From an uncultured Veillonellaceae bacterium (GTDB lineage Bacteria; Bacillota; Negativicutes; Selenomonadales; Selenomonadaceae): 49,438 nt of DNA. Both the position numbers and the translations under genes were made by a program. The stretch lies in contig OMWS01000014.1 in assembly GCA_900314825.1 (NCBI GenBank), forward strand, positions 1 through 49,438, written 5' to 3'. This document shows, in pieces, positions 15,670-24,312 of this stretch (its first letter is position 1; each line of letters opens with the position of its first letter). The notes beneath the pieces were generated by a model, which was not told the DNA's origin, did no database searches, and was given only the letters and a program-made list of their open reading frames with translations.

Positions 15670-17427
15670 ATGAAACGATGTTTCCGCGCAGCCCTGCTCG
15701 TCATCATCGTCGCTGCCACACTTTTCTTCTATCATTTCGCGTTGCATCCTGCAACACAATTAACACCAATTTCGCCCGTCCGCACGCTTTCCTCCCGCGT
15801 CCTGCTCGTACCTCTGGACAGCCGCCCGCCGTGTCGGCAGCACGTCGTCGATCTCGGCCGCATTGGCGGCATCGACGTCGTGACGCCGCCAGGCGAATGC
15901 ATGGACTACTACTCGCAGCCCGGCGAACCAAACGCTATGCGCTCCTGGCTCATGAACGAAGCGCACACGGGCGATGCCGTCATCCTTTCCATCGACCAGC
16001 TGCTCTACGGCGGCCTGCTCGCCGCACGTGAAGGACAAGCGCCGGAGGAAAAGCAAGCAGCGCTCATCACATTCCTGCAATCCTTCCACGCCGCGCACCC
16101 GGACATCCCCATCTACGCCTTCTCCATCCTGCCGCGCCTCACGCCGCAAGACACGATCGACGGCTACGACGAACGCCGCGCGCTCATCGCCTACTCGCGC
16201 CTCGTCGGCAAAAAAGCCGCGGGGCTCACGATTGATGAAGACGAACTCGCGCAGCTGCGCGCCAAAATTTCCGACAAGAGCCTCGCGACGTACGAAATGC
16301 ACTTCCGCGAAAACGGCGCGCTCAATGAAAAGCTCGTAAAGCTCACGAAAGACGGCACGCTCACGCGCCTCGTGCTCGGCCAGGATGATGGCGAGCCATA
16401 CGGCATCCCGAACATCGAAAAATTTTCCATCCAAGCCACGATCGCCTCGCTCGGCCTCACGGAGCAGCAATGCTTCCTCACGCACGGCGCGGACGAGATC
16501 GCGCAGACATTGCTCGCATCCTATCTTTGCGAACGTGCGAATTACCATCCGCGCGTCTATGTAGTATCAACCGATCCCAAGGCAAAGACGCGCGTCATGC
16601 CCTATATGGCCGTGGACTGCGCGACCGTCGCTGAAGAAAAAATCCGGCTGATCGGCGGCACGGTTGCAACGTCCAAGGAAGACGCCGACCTCACGCTCTT
16701 CCTCTCGGCAAACGACAGCGACGAAGGCGCGCTTGACACGCGGCAAGCGGCTATCGATGCGCTTTGTTCTTACGTTCAAGCGAAGGACAGCACGTCTTCC
16801 GCAGACAGCCAAACGAGCGCAGGAATGGCAACCGCGCAAGCCATTGCGCCTTTCACGGACAAGCAAACGCCCGTCGTCCTCGTCGATCTCAGCAAGCACT
16901 TCGATGCTGCAGAGCCTTTGCTGCCGCTGCTCCTCGACCGTGACTTCCCCATCACGCGCCTCGCCGCCTATGCTGGCTGGAACACGACGAGCAACGCCAT
17001 CGGCACGGCGCTCGCCGCCGCAGCCATCCGCGAAGCGAGCGCCCGTCAGCCCCTGAATGCCGACGAAGCCCGCGCCCTCGCAGCCGAATCCGCACGCTTC
17101 CTCCAAAACCGCGTGCTCGAAGACTATTTCTATCTCAAAGCCGACATCGATCCTCTCAATCACGCACTCAAAAAAGCGGGCTACACGAACACCGCTGACC
17201 TCGACCTCGAGCATAACCACCGCTGGGCAACGCAGATGCTCCAACAAAAGCTCGCACGGCAAACCATGATTTACAAGCACACGAAATCCCTCCGCACCCC
17301 GTTCTCCGTGCCGCAGACAGGAGAACAACTCGCCATCTACGACCTCCACACCGACGCGAGCTTCCCGTGGCCCAGGACGTTTGAAATCTACCTCGAAACG
17401 CAGCCGTACTTCGCGCTCGTGAAATAA
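15670..17427 (+). CDS. DUF4127 family protein, probably membrane-anchored
   Basis: Encodes 585 residues. A positively charged start MKRCFR and a hydrophobic stretch to about residue 27 form an uncleaved signal anchor or signal peptide, so the rest should be outside the cytoplasmic membrane. The conserved opening VLLVPLDSRPPCRQHVVDL and LSIDQLLYGGLLAAR match what I know of DUF4127 proteins, whose function is unknown. Late segments include YAGWNTTSNAIGTALA. It is one of the few plus-strand host genes and stands alone, followed by an AT-rich inverted repeat and tRNA-Gln. Confidence 0.85.
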   Translation: MKRCFRAALLVIIVAATLFFYHFALHPATQLTPISPVRTLSSRVLLVPLDSRPPCRQHVVDLGRIGGIDVVTPPGECMDYYSQPGEPNAMRSWLMNEAHTGDAVILSIDQLLYGGLLAAREGQAPEEKQAALITFLQSFHAAHPDIPIYAFSILPRLTPQDTIDGYDERRALIAYSRLVGKKAAGLTIDEDELAQLRAKISDKSLATYEMHFRENGALNEKLVKLTKDGTLTRLVLGQDDGEPYGIPNIEKFSIQATIASLGLTEQQCFLTHGADEIAQTLLASYLCERANYHPRVYVVSTDPKAKTRVMPYMAVDCATVAEEKIRLIGGTVATSKEDADLTLFLSANDSDEGALDTRQAAIDALCSYVQAKDSTSSADSQTSAGMATAQAIAPFTDKQTPVVLVDLSKHFDAAEPLLPLLLDRDFPITRLAAYAGWNTTSNAIGTALAAAAIREASARQPLNADEARALAAESARFLQNRVLEDYFYLKADIDPLNHALKKAGYTNTADLDLEHNHRWATQMLQQKLARQTMIYKHTKSLRTPFSVPQTGEQLAIYDLHTDASFPWPRTFEIYLETQPYFALVK

Positions 17428-17433
17428 GACGCC

Positions 17434-17467
17434 AAGAAAAATTTGCCTGCGTGACGAAATTTTTCTT
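17434..17467 (+). terminator. AT-rich hairpin after the DUF4127 gene
   Basis: AAGAAAAATTT (17434-17444) pairs perfectly with AAATTTTTCTT (17457-17467). The 3' arm supplies the T-rich tract and runs directly into the -35 box of the tRNA-Gln promoter. The AT-only stem is weak as a terminator. Confidence 0.45.
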
Positions 17468-17494
17468 GACAAACACGCTCTCCGTCGCTATACT
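17466..17494 (+). promoter_or_regulatory. Promoter of tRNA-Gln
   Basis: A perfect TTGACA (17466-17471) and TATACT (17489-17494) are separated by 17 bases, ending 20 bases before the mature tRNA. Confidence 0.85.
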
Positions 17495-17514
17495 ATTTTT
17501 TGTCGATAAGACAC

Positions 17515-17590
17515 AGGGGCATCGCCAAGTTGGTAAGGCACGGGATTCTGAATCCCGCATTCGTAGGTTCGAGTCCTGCTGCCCCTGCCA
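17515..17590 (+). tRNA. tRNA-Gln (anticodon CTG)
   Basis: A complete cloverleaf is visible. The acceptor AGGGGCA pairs with TGCCCCT, and the D-arm GCC/GGC follows. The anticodon stem CGGGA/TCCCG encloses the loop TTCTGAA, which gives anticodon CTG for CAG codons. The T-arm contains GGTTCGAGTCC. The CCA end is encoded at 17588-17590. It has its own promoter and terminator. Confidence 0.97.
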
Positions 17591-17601
17591 TATGAAAGAG
17601 T

Positions 17602-17639
17602 AGCGGCTATCGCAATTCGCTTGCGGTAGTCGCTTTTTG
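17602..17639 (+). terminator. Terminator of tRNA-Gln
   Basis: AGCGGCTATCGCAA (17602-17615) pairs with TTGCGGTAGTCGCT (17621-17634) with two wobble positions and is followed by TTTTTG. Confidence 0.85.
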
Positions 17640-17698
17640 TTATCGACTTTTCTTTTCTATTTCGCTATAATAATACTTGTAGAAGGAGTGTGAGAATT

Positions 17699-17959
17699 AT
17701 GCCAGCAATTTCCATGTTCTTCGGAATCATCATCCGTATGTATAATAATGGCGAGCATAATCCACCGCATTTTCATGCATCTTATCAAGGCCATTACGCG
17801 ACATTCAACCTCGATGGAGAACTGACGGAAGGCGATATGCCGAGGAAGCAGCGGAAGCTCATCGCTGCATGGGCCGAAATTCATCATGATGAGCTCGCAG
17901 CGAATTGGGAACTCGCCATTTCGGAACAGCCACTCTATCATATTGATCCCTTGCGTTGA
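17699..17959 (+). CDS. DUF4160 domain-containing protein
   Basis: An 86-residue protein with the DUF4160 hallmarks: MFFGIIIRMYNNGEHNPPHFH near the N-terminus, then HASYQGHYATF and the helix KQRKLIAAWAEIHHDEL. Such proteins are usually encoded with a DUF2442 partner and the pair is often listed among possible type II toxin-antitoxin systems, though the activity is not settled as far as I know. The ATG at 17699 follows AGAAGGAG at ten bases; the GTG at 17690 is too near it. A TATAAT lies upstream near 17668. Confidence 0.88.
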   Translation: MPAISMFFGIIIRMYNNGEHNPPHFHASYQGHYATFNLDGELTEGDMPRKQRKLIAAWAEIHHDELAANWELAISEQPLYHIDPLR

Positions 17960-17980
17960 CAAGAAAGAACGGTGGTCTCA

Positions 17981-18226
17981 ATGAAAACGCCAAATTGGGT
18001 CGTGAAGACTGCGACTGCAGCTCCAGACTATACCCTTCACTTAACATTCGCTGACGGCAAACAAGGCATTTATGACGCACGTCCTTTGCTGGAAAAACCG
18101 TTGTTCGCTAAACTCAAAAGCCTGCCATTCTTCCTGAATGCAAAGGCAGAAGACGGGACCGTCGTCTGGGACGATGACATCGACATCGCGCCAGAGCATC
18201 TCTATGATTGCAGCATTCCCTGCTGA
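17981..18226 (+). CDS. DUF2442 domain-containing protein
   Basis: An 81-residue protein with the DUF2442 pattern: YTLHLTFADGKQGIYDARPL, then a short linker and VVWDDDIDIAPEHLYDCS at the end. It starts 21 bases after the DUF4160 gene stops and a terminator follows, so the two form a bicistronic unit. The DUF2442 fold often contacts DNA or the partner protein in related systems; here this is only inferred from pairing. Confidence 0.88.
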   Translation: MKTPNWVVKTATAAPDYTLHLTFADGKQGIYDARPLLEKPLFAKLKSLPFFLNAKAEDGTVVWDDDIDIAPEHLYDCSIPC

Positions 18227-18242
18227 TTTCGCCCAGACCACA

Positions 18243-18278
18243 AAGGCTCGCCAAGCAGTAATCTTGGTGAGCCTTTTC
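18243..18278 (+). terminator. Terminator of the DUF4160-DUF2442 pair
   Basis: AAGGCTCGCCAAG pairs with CTTGGTGAGCCTT (one mismatch) around a 7-base loop and is followed by TTC. It lies 16 bases after the DUF2442 stop. Confidence 0.8.
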
Positions 18279-18337
18279 TATTACTTCATCATATTAAGTG
18301 AATATTCATCATATTTTCTCTGCACTTTCTTCGCTTT

Positions 18338-18706
18338 TCAGAGAGAAGGATCGATCTTCACATCAACGCGGAGCGGCGCATCCCTTCGTTTGCGAACGAC
18401 GCATCCCATCGAAAGGCCGCTCGGCTTGTCGTCATTCACGAGGATGCGTTCGCCTGTTGGCAAACCGAAGAGGATTGTGTCGTAGCGGATACCGCTTTCC
18501 TGCAGGAATCGTTCCGTTTCCTCCCTGTTGGATTCTGGGCGTGCAGTCAGAAGAACGACAACGTCTTCAGGGGACAGCTGCGAGAAGAATTCCTCAACAC
18601 CGGGCAATAAAACATCCCCGCCTTCCTTGTAGCCGTTATGTTTCACAAGCGTCCCATCAATATCCAACAGCCACGTCTTCGGCAATGTTGAAAGCGTCAG
18701 TTCCAT
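18338..18706 (-). CDS. Small HAD-family phosphatase
   Basis: Encodes 122 residues with HAD motif I WLLDIDGTLVKHNGY and motif II VVVLLTARPES; the aspartates of the nucleophile motif DIDGT are intact. It lacks a large cap domain and is much like the small phosphatases found in capsule and surface-sugar clusters. It overlaps the end of the glycosyltransferase gene by ten bases and is the last gene of a three-gene unit with a nucleotidyltransferase-kinase, so its substrate may be a phosphorylated sugar or alcohol destined for the cell surface. Confidence 0.85.
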   Translation of the reverse strand: MELTLSTLPKTWLLDIDGTLVKHNGYKEGGDVLLPGVEEFFSQLSPEDVVVLLTARPESNREETERFLQESGIRYDTILFGLPTGERILVNDDKPSGLSMGCVVRKRRDAPLRVDVKIDPSL

Positions 18707-20073
18707 TCCTTGCTCCTCTCCATAACGCGTTCTGCAATGGTCGCCGCAATCGTCTTGTTTTCCAATGCATCTGTCGAGAGAACGAGATCGGATGCATCTA
18801 CATTCTTTTTCCAGAGCCGGTCTTCATAGCGATGCATATCCTTTATGGTCTGTTCCATGAACTTCATGCCATAGTCCTGCATCATCTCCATGCGCCATTT
18901 CCACCGCATGACATCCTCATAAAGATAAGGATCACGCGCATTCGGCCACACCATCGTCACGGAAAGATGCTCTGCCGTCGCAAACGTGCAGCAGATTTCC
19001 GCCATCCCCGTTGAAATACTCACGATATGACCGCACCAAGAGGCGAGCGCAATGGTCTCCCAAAGAGGCAGAAAGACATTCTTCGCGCCTGGAATCTGCA
19101 CGTTCCCATTGACGACCGCCGTCATGCCCCGTTTGGCAAGCGACTCCACCAGTTCCTGCCAAAACTCCGGATGTGCTGCGTAAAATCCTGCAAAATTGTA
19201 CCCGTCAGGAAAGAGAAGGACGCTCTGGCCTCTGGAAAGTCCCAGATCCCTTGCCGTCCTCTCCGCCGTTCGTGCTTCTTCTCCAAAGGATTTTGGCGTC
19301 ACGATCGGCATAGGCAGGGATTCCGAAAGGCCAAGAAACTGCGGGATTTCTTCCAAGAATGTCCACGCCTTCGTCCTGCCCTCGAGCGGCAGGAAATGTA
19401 CGGCGAGGAAGTTTTTCCATGGATGCCCGTCCCTCCGTCGTGTCGCCATATACGTATAAAGCGCCGGCGACACCAAGGCGACAGCGTCGGCATCCGGACA
19501 TTTCGAAAACAGCGCCGCCCGGGATTTCTGGTAGCAAACGAGCAGGCACTTTTTCCCGATGGTCTCCCTGTAAGCGTGAAGCCATGAAAAAAGCACCGAG
19601 CACTCTCCCAAGCCCTGATGAACCAGCAGGATCTCATGCGTCTCCTCTGGGAAGCGCGCGAGCAAGCCCTGCAAAATTTGTTCGCAAGACGATTGCTGAG
19701 CAGTTTCTTCTGGCAAGAGCTCCATGTCTTGGAATCCGTCATCTTGCGGGCCGAAGATGGGAAGGCCGCGACGGAATGCCGCATCCAGCAACGGAAGCTC
19801 TTCTGGATTCCGCCCGATGATGTACGCATCGACGGTTTCCATGATCTTCGCTGCGTCCAGGCGGTTCCGCAAGACATGGAGGACGCGTCCGACCTTCAGC
19901 GGGTATCCGTACATCCACCGCCGGAAATATGTTTGGATATCAGCTTCTTGTTCCCAGACGAGGATGAGTTCCACTTGCGAAAAAACAGCTTTTTCCACAA
20001 ACGCCGCCATGACCTTCTCAAGAAGCGCTTCCTCTTCCGGAAGGTGCGGCATCATCAAATATCTCCGGCTCAT
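18697..20073 (-). CDS. Glycosyltransferase family 9-like protein (heptosyltransferase-like)
   Basis: Encodes 458 residues. The central part LLVHQGLGECSVLFSWLHA resembles the start of the GT9 fold (ADP-heptose:LPS heptosyltransferases), and the C-terminal half, with SVLLFPDGYNFAGF, LPLWETIALASWC and VSISTGMAEICC, matches the GT9 nucleotide-sugar site. The N-terminal 150 residues form an extra domain I cannot place. The ATG at 20073 has GGAGG upstream and lies one base past the stop of the upstream gene; 29 in-frame codons further upstream overlap that gene and look spurious. It is likely to add a sugar to a surface glycan. Confidence 0.7.
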   Translation of the reverse strand: MSRRYLMMPHLPEEEALLEKVMAAFVEKAVFSQVELILVWEQEADIQTYFRRWMYGYPLKVGRVLHVLRNRLDAAKIMETVDAYIIGRNPEELPLLDAAFRRGLPIFGPQDDGFQDMELLPEETAQQSSCEQILQGLLARFPEETHEILLVHQGLGECSVLFSWLHAYRETIGKKCLLVCYQKSRAALFSKCPDADAVALVSPALYTYMATRRRDGHPWKNFLAVHFLPLEGRTKAWTFLEEIPQFLGLSESLPMPIVTPKSFGEEARTAERTARDLGLSRGQSVLLFPDGYNFAGFYAAHPEFWQELVESLAKRGMTAVVNGNVQIPGAKNVFLPLWETIALASWCGHIVSISTGMAEICCTFATAEHLSVTMVWPNARDPYLYEDVMRWKWRMEMMQDYGMKFMEQTIKDMHRYEDRLWKKNVDASDLVLSTDALENKTIAATIAERVMERSKEWN

Positions 20074-20074
20074 T

Positions 20075-21598
20075 TCATTCCTCCATTTCGAGCGCTTCTT
20101 CCAAAAGCGACAGTCCTTGATAGAACGCGCCGCAAATGGAGTCATAATCTTCCCATGCATAGGTCGTCAACGACAGCCAGGTGAGCGCGAGCAAAAGTTT
20201 CATCTGCGGGCGCGTCACATCGCCATCGAGCAACTGGAAAAACACATCTTCCATGTCCTCCCAATTATTGGAAGCAATCTGCAGTTCCACGGAATCTTCG
20301 CGGATGTCAAGCGAAAAACGCTTCAAATTGAACTGGTCATAGTTGCTCACGAGCGAATAATAGAGCTTGACCCAGTCATAAGCCGCATCGCCATAGATTT
20401 CCGTCGTTCCGAAATAGCCGCGCGGATCGATGAGCACCGGTTCTGTATCATGACGCAGCATCATATTGCTGAACGTCGGATCGCCGTGCAAAAAAACGAA
20501 CGCATCCGGCCGATAGTGCATCACCTGCTTTTCCACTGCATCCTGATGATAAAAGATGTTCCGACAACGCTTCCCATTGATGATGGCCGATGCATCATTT
20601 GCAAACGGCACAAGATCGCGCACCTTTGCCAGGCGGTCGTATGTCTTGTCGAGATACGCTTGCCGGAAGCTCGCCTCGTCATACGGCATGCTGCCGAGCG
20701 TATGCAAGGATTTCAAGCAAGTGATGATCTCCGTCAAAATCTGTTTTTTCCGGAACTTCGGCAAATACGAATATTCATAGACATTCTTGCCATCGATCCA
20801 TTCCATCTCGAGCGGTTCATATCCGTAGATGTGCGGAAGATTCTTGAATGTCGAGCCGGCGAGCTTCCGATACCAATTGGATTCCCGCTTGCCGAGCGCG
20901 ATGCCTTGCGCATCAATGCCCATCTTGCAAACGCGGTCGCCCCGGACTTCCAAACGATTGAACGGGCGCCATTTCATGCGAGGCAACTTCTCCCAGTCGC
21001 TATAATGTCCATATTCCCGTGCACCCATGAGTTTCATTTCTTGAAAGGCATGCCCTTGCTCCGCCAGATAACGGACGAACTCTCCTTCGGCAGGCAATCC
21101 GGCGAGGCGCTCTTTCTCTTGAAACAAAAACGCGCCCGCCACGCCATGCATGCTGCTTCGTTCCTCTGCAAAATGTCCTTCTTCAAATTTCCACCGGCAG
21201 GAAAAGCCGTCCGCAATGCCGATGTAATCTGCATCTGCATCAGGCATCTGCCAGTCTTTGGAAAGAATCAGGTCGCACCAGATCAGGAAGAACGGCGTAT
21301 GCGACGGCACGCGCTGCAAGGCTTCGCCAAGCCCCGCGCATGTCCCCTTCGCGCCCCTCGCATGGACGAGTTCATAATCATATGCACTGGCAAAGCTTTT
21401 CAGATACTTTTCGAGGACATCCTGACAATAATCTCCAATGATGATAAAGTGCGCTTTTGGATATTTTTCGAACAAATGGAACAGCATCGGGCGGTTCTCG
21501 ACAGGGACGAGCGCTTTTGGCTTGTTCCTCGTCAGAAGCTCCATCCGGCTGCCTCGCCCGCCTGCCTGCACGATGATATACGTTACGGATTCCGGCAT
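20075..21598 (-). CDS. Nucleotidyltransferase-phosphotransferase fusion protein
   Basis: Encodes 507 residues with two enzymes in one chain. Residues 1-220 are a sugar-nucleotidyltransferase-type domain: YIIVQAGGRGSRMELLTRNKPKALVPV is split here as AGGRGSRMELLTRNKPKA followed by LVPVENRPML. Residues 240-500 resemble aminoglycoside/choline kinases: FVFLHGDPTFSNMMLR is the catalytic loop and PVLIDPRGYFG the metal-binding motif. The ATG at 21598 follows AGGAG at nine bases. The pair of activities recalls LicC and LicA, which activate choline for surface decoration, but the substrate here is unknown. It heads the unit with the GT9-like enzyme and HAD phosphatase. Confidence 0.8.
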   Translation of the reverse strand: MPESVTYIIVQAGGRGSRMELLTRNKPKALVPVENRPMLFHLFEKYPKAHFIIIGDYCQDVLEKYLKSFASAYDYELVHARGAKGTCAGLGEALQRVPSHTPFFLIWCDLILSKDWQMPDADADYIGIADGFSCRWKFEEGHFAEERSSMHGVAGAFLFQEKERLAGLPAEGEFVRYLAEQGHAFQEMKLMGAREYGHYSDWEKLPRMKWRPFNRLEVRGDRVCKMGIDAQGIALGKRESNWYRKLAGSTFKNLPHIYGYEPLEMEWIDGKNVYEYSYLPKFRKKQILTEIITCLKSLHTLGSMPYDEASFRQAYLDKTYDRLAKVRDLVPFANDASAIINGKRCRNIFYHQDAVEKQVMHYRPDAFVFLHGDPTFSNMMLRHDTEPVLIDPRGYFGTTEIYGDAAYDWVKLYYSLVSNYDQFNLKRFSLDIREDSVELQIASNNWEDMEDVFFQLLDGDVTRPQMKLLLALTWLSLTTYAWEDYDSICGAFYQGLSLLEEALEMEE

Positions 21599-21712
21599 TT
21601 GCAAACACTCCTGTCATAGCATCTCGCACAAAATAGTTGCGACACTCCTACTATAACAGTTATGTCCCCCCCTACAAGACAAATGTTCGTTTTTAATCAA
21701 TCACAACAAAAA

Positions 21713-21735
21713 AGCCGCTGCATCGTGCAACGGCT
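21713..21735 (-). terminator. Terminator of udk
   Basis: AGCCGCTGCA and TGCAACGGCT form the stem and TTTTTTGTTGTG follows on the minus strand. It lies 33 bases past the udk stop. Confidence 0.85.
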
Positions 21736-21767
21736 TCGTATGTCATGATTGATTCAGAGGAGCGTCC

Positions 21768-22385
21768 TTATTCTTTTTCCGCGAGCAGCGCTTCGATCTT
21801 CGTCTTGACGATATCAAACGCCACATCGTTGAGCCCGCTGTTCAAGATGATGTCAGCGAGCGTCTTTGTCGGCTCGACGTAGAGATAATGCATCGGCTTG
21901 ACCGTCGTGAGGTACTGCTCCATGATGTTTTCGAGGCTGCGGCCGCGTTCTTTGATGTCGCGCGTGACGCGGCGCAGGATGCGCTCGTCGGCGTCGGCCT
22001 CGACGAAAATCTTGATGTCGAAGAGATCACAGAGGCGCGGGTCTTGGAGGATCAGGATGCCCTCGACGATGATGACGCGGCTCGGCTCGACATGGACGAC
22101 CTCTTTCGCGCGCGTGTGATGCGCGAAATCATACGTCGGGCAATCGACGGCCTTGCCCGCCCGCAACGCTTTCAGGTGCTCGATGAGGAGATCCGTCTCG
22201 AGCGAATCGGGATGATCGTAATTGATCTTCTGGCGCTCCTCGAATGGGAGGTCGTCATGCGGCTTGTAGTAGCTGTCGTGATACATGACCGTGATCTTGT
22301 CGCCGAAATGCGCCTTGAGGCGGTTCGTGAACGTGGATTTTCCCGAGCCCGTGCCGCCCGCGATGCCGATGATCGTCGTCTTCAT
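21768..22385 (-). CDS. udk: Uridine kinase
   Basis: Encodes 205 residues, the usual length of uridine/cytidine kinase, which makes UMP and CMP in pyrimidine salvage. The Walker A motif GIAGGTGSGKSTFTNRL is near the N-terminus, DSYYKPHDDLPFEER is the substrate-binding region, and VIIVEGILIL and RRVTRDIKERGR (lid arginines) follow. It is the last gene of a leftward set with rimO and a cinA-type gene. Confidence 0.97.
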   Translation of the reverse strand: MKTTIIGIAGGTGSGKSTFTNRLKAHFGDKITVMYHDSYYKPHDDLPFEERQKINYDHPDSLETDLLIEHLKALRAGKAVDCPTYDFAHHTRAKEVVHVEPSRVIIVEGILILQDPRLCDLFDIKIFVEADADERILRRVTRDIKERGRSLENIMEQYLTTVKPMHYLYVEPTKTLADIILNSGLNDVAFDIVKTKIEALLAEKE

Positions 22386-22432
22386 TTTCGTGGCCTCCCC
22401 GTAGCCTTTCTCCTCCTGGAATATGTCCGGCG

Positions 22433-22963
22433 TTATTCCTGTGTATCCTGTTCGTCACATTCGTTAGCGAGCATGCCGAAAGCCATCGCTAATACGGTCT
22501 CACTCGCCTGTTGCTTGATTTGTTCACGCGTTCCCGTGAACGTTGTATGGCACACCCACGTGTGCTTCCCTGTCGCCACAGCCGTGTAAACAAGACCGAC
22601 AGGCTTCTCTTCCGTTCCACCGCCCGGGCCAGCGATGCCCGTCGTCGCAATCCCAACATCCGTACCAATCGCTTTCCGGACGCCCTCAGCCATCTCAGCT
22701 GCCGTCTCTCCCGAAACCGCTCCATGTTTCACAAGCGTTTCATGGCGTACACCAACGAGCTTTTCCTTGACTTCGTTTGAATAAGAAACAATCGAGCCCA
22801 TGACATATTCTGAACTTCCTGGGACATCTGTCAGCCGGCTTGTGACAAGTCCGCCCGTGCAGGATTCTGCCGCCGCGATGGTAAGATGACGTTCCTTCAA
22901 TACCTGACCGACCAGCACTTCACCAGGCAAAGAAAAATCATACGGATCGTTTTCATATTTCAT
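22433..22963 (-). CDS. pncC: CinA C-terminal family nicotinamide-nucleotide amidohydrolase
   Basis: Encodes 176 residues corresponding to the stand-alone CinA C-terminal domain, which deamidates nicotinamide mononucleotide in NAD recycling. The conserved [20 protein letters not shown] holds the catalytic serine, and [18 protein letters not shown] is the second signature. The N-terminal MoCF domain of full CinA is absent. It overlaps the rimO stop by four bases. Confidence 0.9.
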   Translation of the reverse strand: MKYENDPYDFSLPGEVLVGQVLKERHLTIAAAESCTGGLVTSRLTDVPGSSEYVMGSIVSYSNEVKEKLVGVRHETLVKHGAVSGETAAEMAEGVRKAIGTDVGIATTGIAGPGGGTEEKPVGLVYTAVATGKHTWVCHTTFTGTREQIKQQASETVLAMAFGMLANECDEQDTQE

Positions 22964-24294
22964 TCCTTTTCCACCCTTTCCCCGACGACATCATACGTGA
23001 ACCCCTGCAGCACTTTTACGCGCACGATGTCGCCGGGCTGGCTGTCCGTGTCGCCCTCGATGTAGACCTGCCCGTCGACGTCCGGCGCCTCGCGCTGCGA
23101 GCGGCCGACCGCGATGTTCTGCTGTTCCTCGTCGCGCCCTTCGATGAGCACGTCGAGCTCGCGGCCTTCGAGTTCCTGGTTCAGCTGCTCGGAAATCTTG
23201 CACTGGAGGCTCATGAGATCGTGGTAGCGCTCCTGCATGACCTCTTCCGCCACTTGATGCGGCATATCGTAGGCCGGCGTGCCTTCCTCGCGCGAATACG
23301 TGAAGACGCCGACCTTGTCAAGACGCATCTCTTCGAGGAAATTGCGGAGCGTCTGATACTGCGCATCCGTCTCGCCCGGGAAGCCGACCATGAACGTCGA
23401 GCGGATCGTCACGCCTGGGATGCGCGCACGGAGCTTCTGAATGAGCGTGCGCATCGATGCCTGCGTATCGGGACGATGCATGCGGCGCAGGACTTCGTCA
23501 TGCGCGTGCTGCATCGGGATGTCGACGTACTTCACGAGCTTCTGCTCCGTCGCGATCGTCTCGATGAGCTCGTCATCGAAATACGTCGGATAGCTGTAGA
23601 GCGTACGGATCCAATGCACGCCATCGACCGTGCAAAGCTCACGCAGGAGCTTTGCGAGGCACGGCTTGCCATAGAGATCGCGCCCGTACTCCGTCGAATC
23701 CTGCGCAATCAAAATGATTTCCTTCACGCCTTTCGCCGCGAGATTTGTCACTTCGTCCTTGATGTCCTCGATCTTGCGGCTGCGGTATTTCCCGCGGATG
23801 TACGGGATCGCGCAAAACGCGCAGCGATTGTTGCATCCCTCGGCGATTTTCACATACGCCGTATACGACGGCGTCGTCGTGATGCGCGGCGTATGCTCGT
23901 CGTAAAGGAGTTCGTCCTCGCCCGCGATGACGACGCGGTTGCCTTTGAGCGTCTCGCGGACAGCCTCCATGATGCGGTTCCACGCGCCCGTACCGATGAT
24001 GGCATCCGCCTCCGGCATATCGTCGAGAAGCTCCTGCTTGTAGCGCTGGCCGAGGCAGCCTGCGATGATGAGGCTGCGGCAACGGCCTGACTCCTTGTAC
24101 TCCGCCATGTTGAGGATCGTCGTGATCGATTCCTCTTTTGCCGACTGGATGAACGCGCACGTATTCACGATGAGGATGTCCGCCTTTTTCGGATCCGGCG
24201 TGATCTCGATGCCATGGTCGCGCAAGATGCCGAGCATCATCTCCGTATCGACGAGATTCTTCGAGCAGCCGAGGCTCACAAAACCAGCTTTCAT
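22960..24294 (-). CDS. rimO: Ribosomal protein S12 methylthiotransferase RimO
   Basis: Encodes 444 residues with three domains: an N-terminal UPF0004 domain with [16 protein letters not shown] (the NLVD form marks RimO rather than MiaB), a radical SAM core with [19 protein letters not shown] (CX3CX2C cluster), and a C-terminal TRAM domain. It adds a methylthio group to an aspartate of S12 using two Fe-S clusters. It lies 18 bases after the binding-protein gene and overlaps pncC. Confidence 0.96.
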   Translation of the reverse strand: MKAGFVSLGCSKNLVDTEMMLGILRDHGIEITPDPKKADILIVNTCAFIQSAKEESITTILNMAEYKESGRCRSLIIAGCLGQRYKQELLDDMPEADAIIGTGAWNRIMEAVRETLKGNRVVIAGEDELLYDEHTPRITTTPSYTAYVKIAEGCNNRCAFCAIPYIRGKYRSRKIEDIKDEVTNLAAKGVKEIILIAQDSTEYGRDLYGKPCLAKLLRELCTVDGVHWIRTLYSYPTYFDDELIETIATEQKLVKYVDIPMQHAHDEVLRRMHRPDTQASMRTLIQKLRARIPGVTIRSTFMVGFPGETDAQYQTLRNFLEEMRLDKVGVFTYSREEGTPAYDMPHQVAEEVMQERYHDLMSLQCKISEQLNQELEGRELDVLIEGRDEEQQNIAVGRSQREAPDVDGQVYIEGDTDSQPGDIVRVKVLQGFTYDVVGERVEKE

Positions 24295-24312
24295 GTGATA
24301 TGATTCCTTTCA

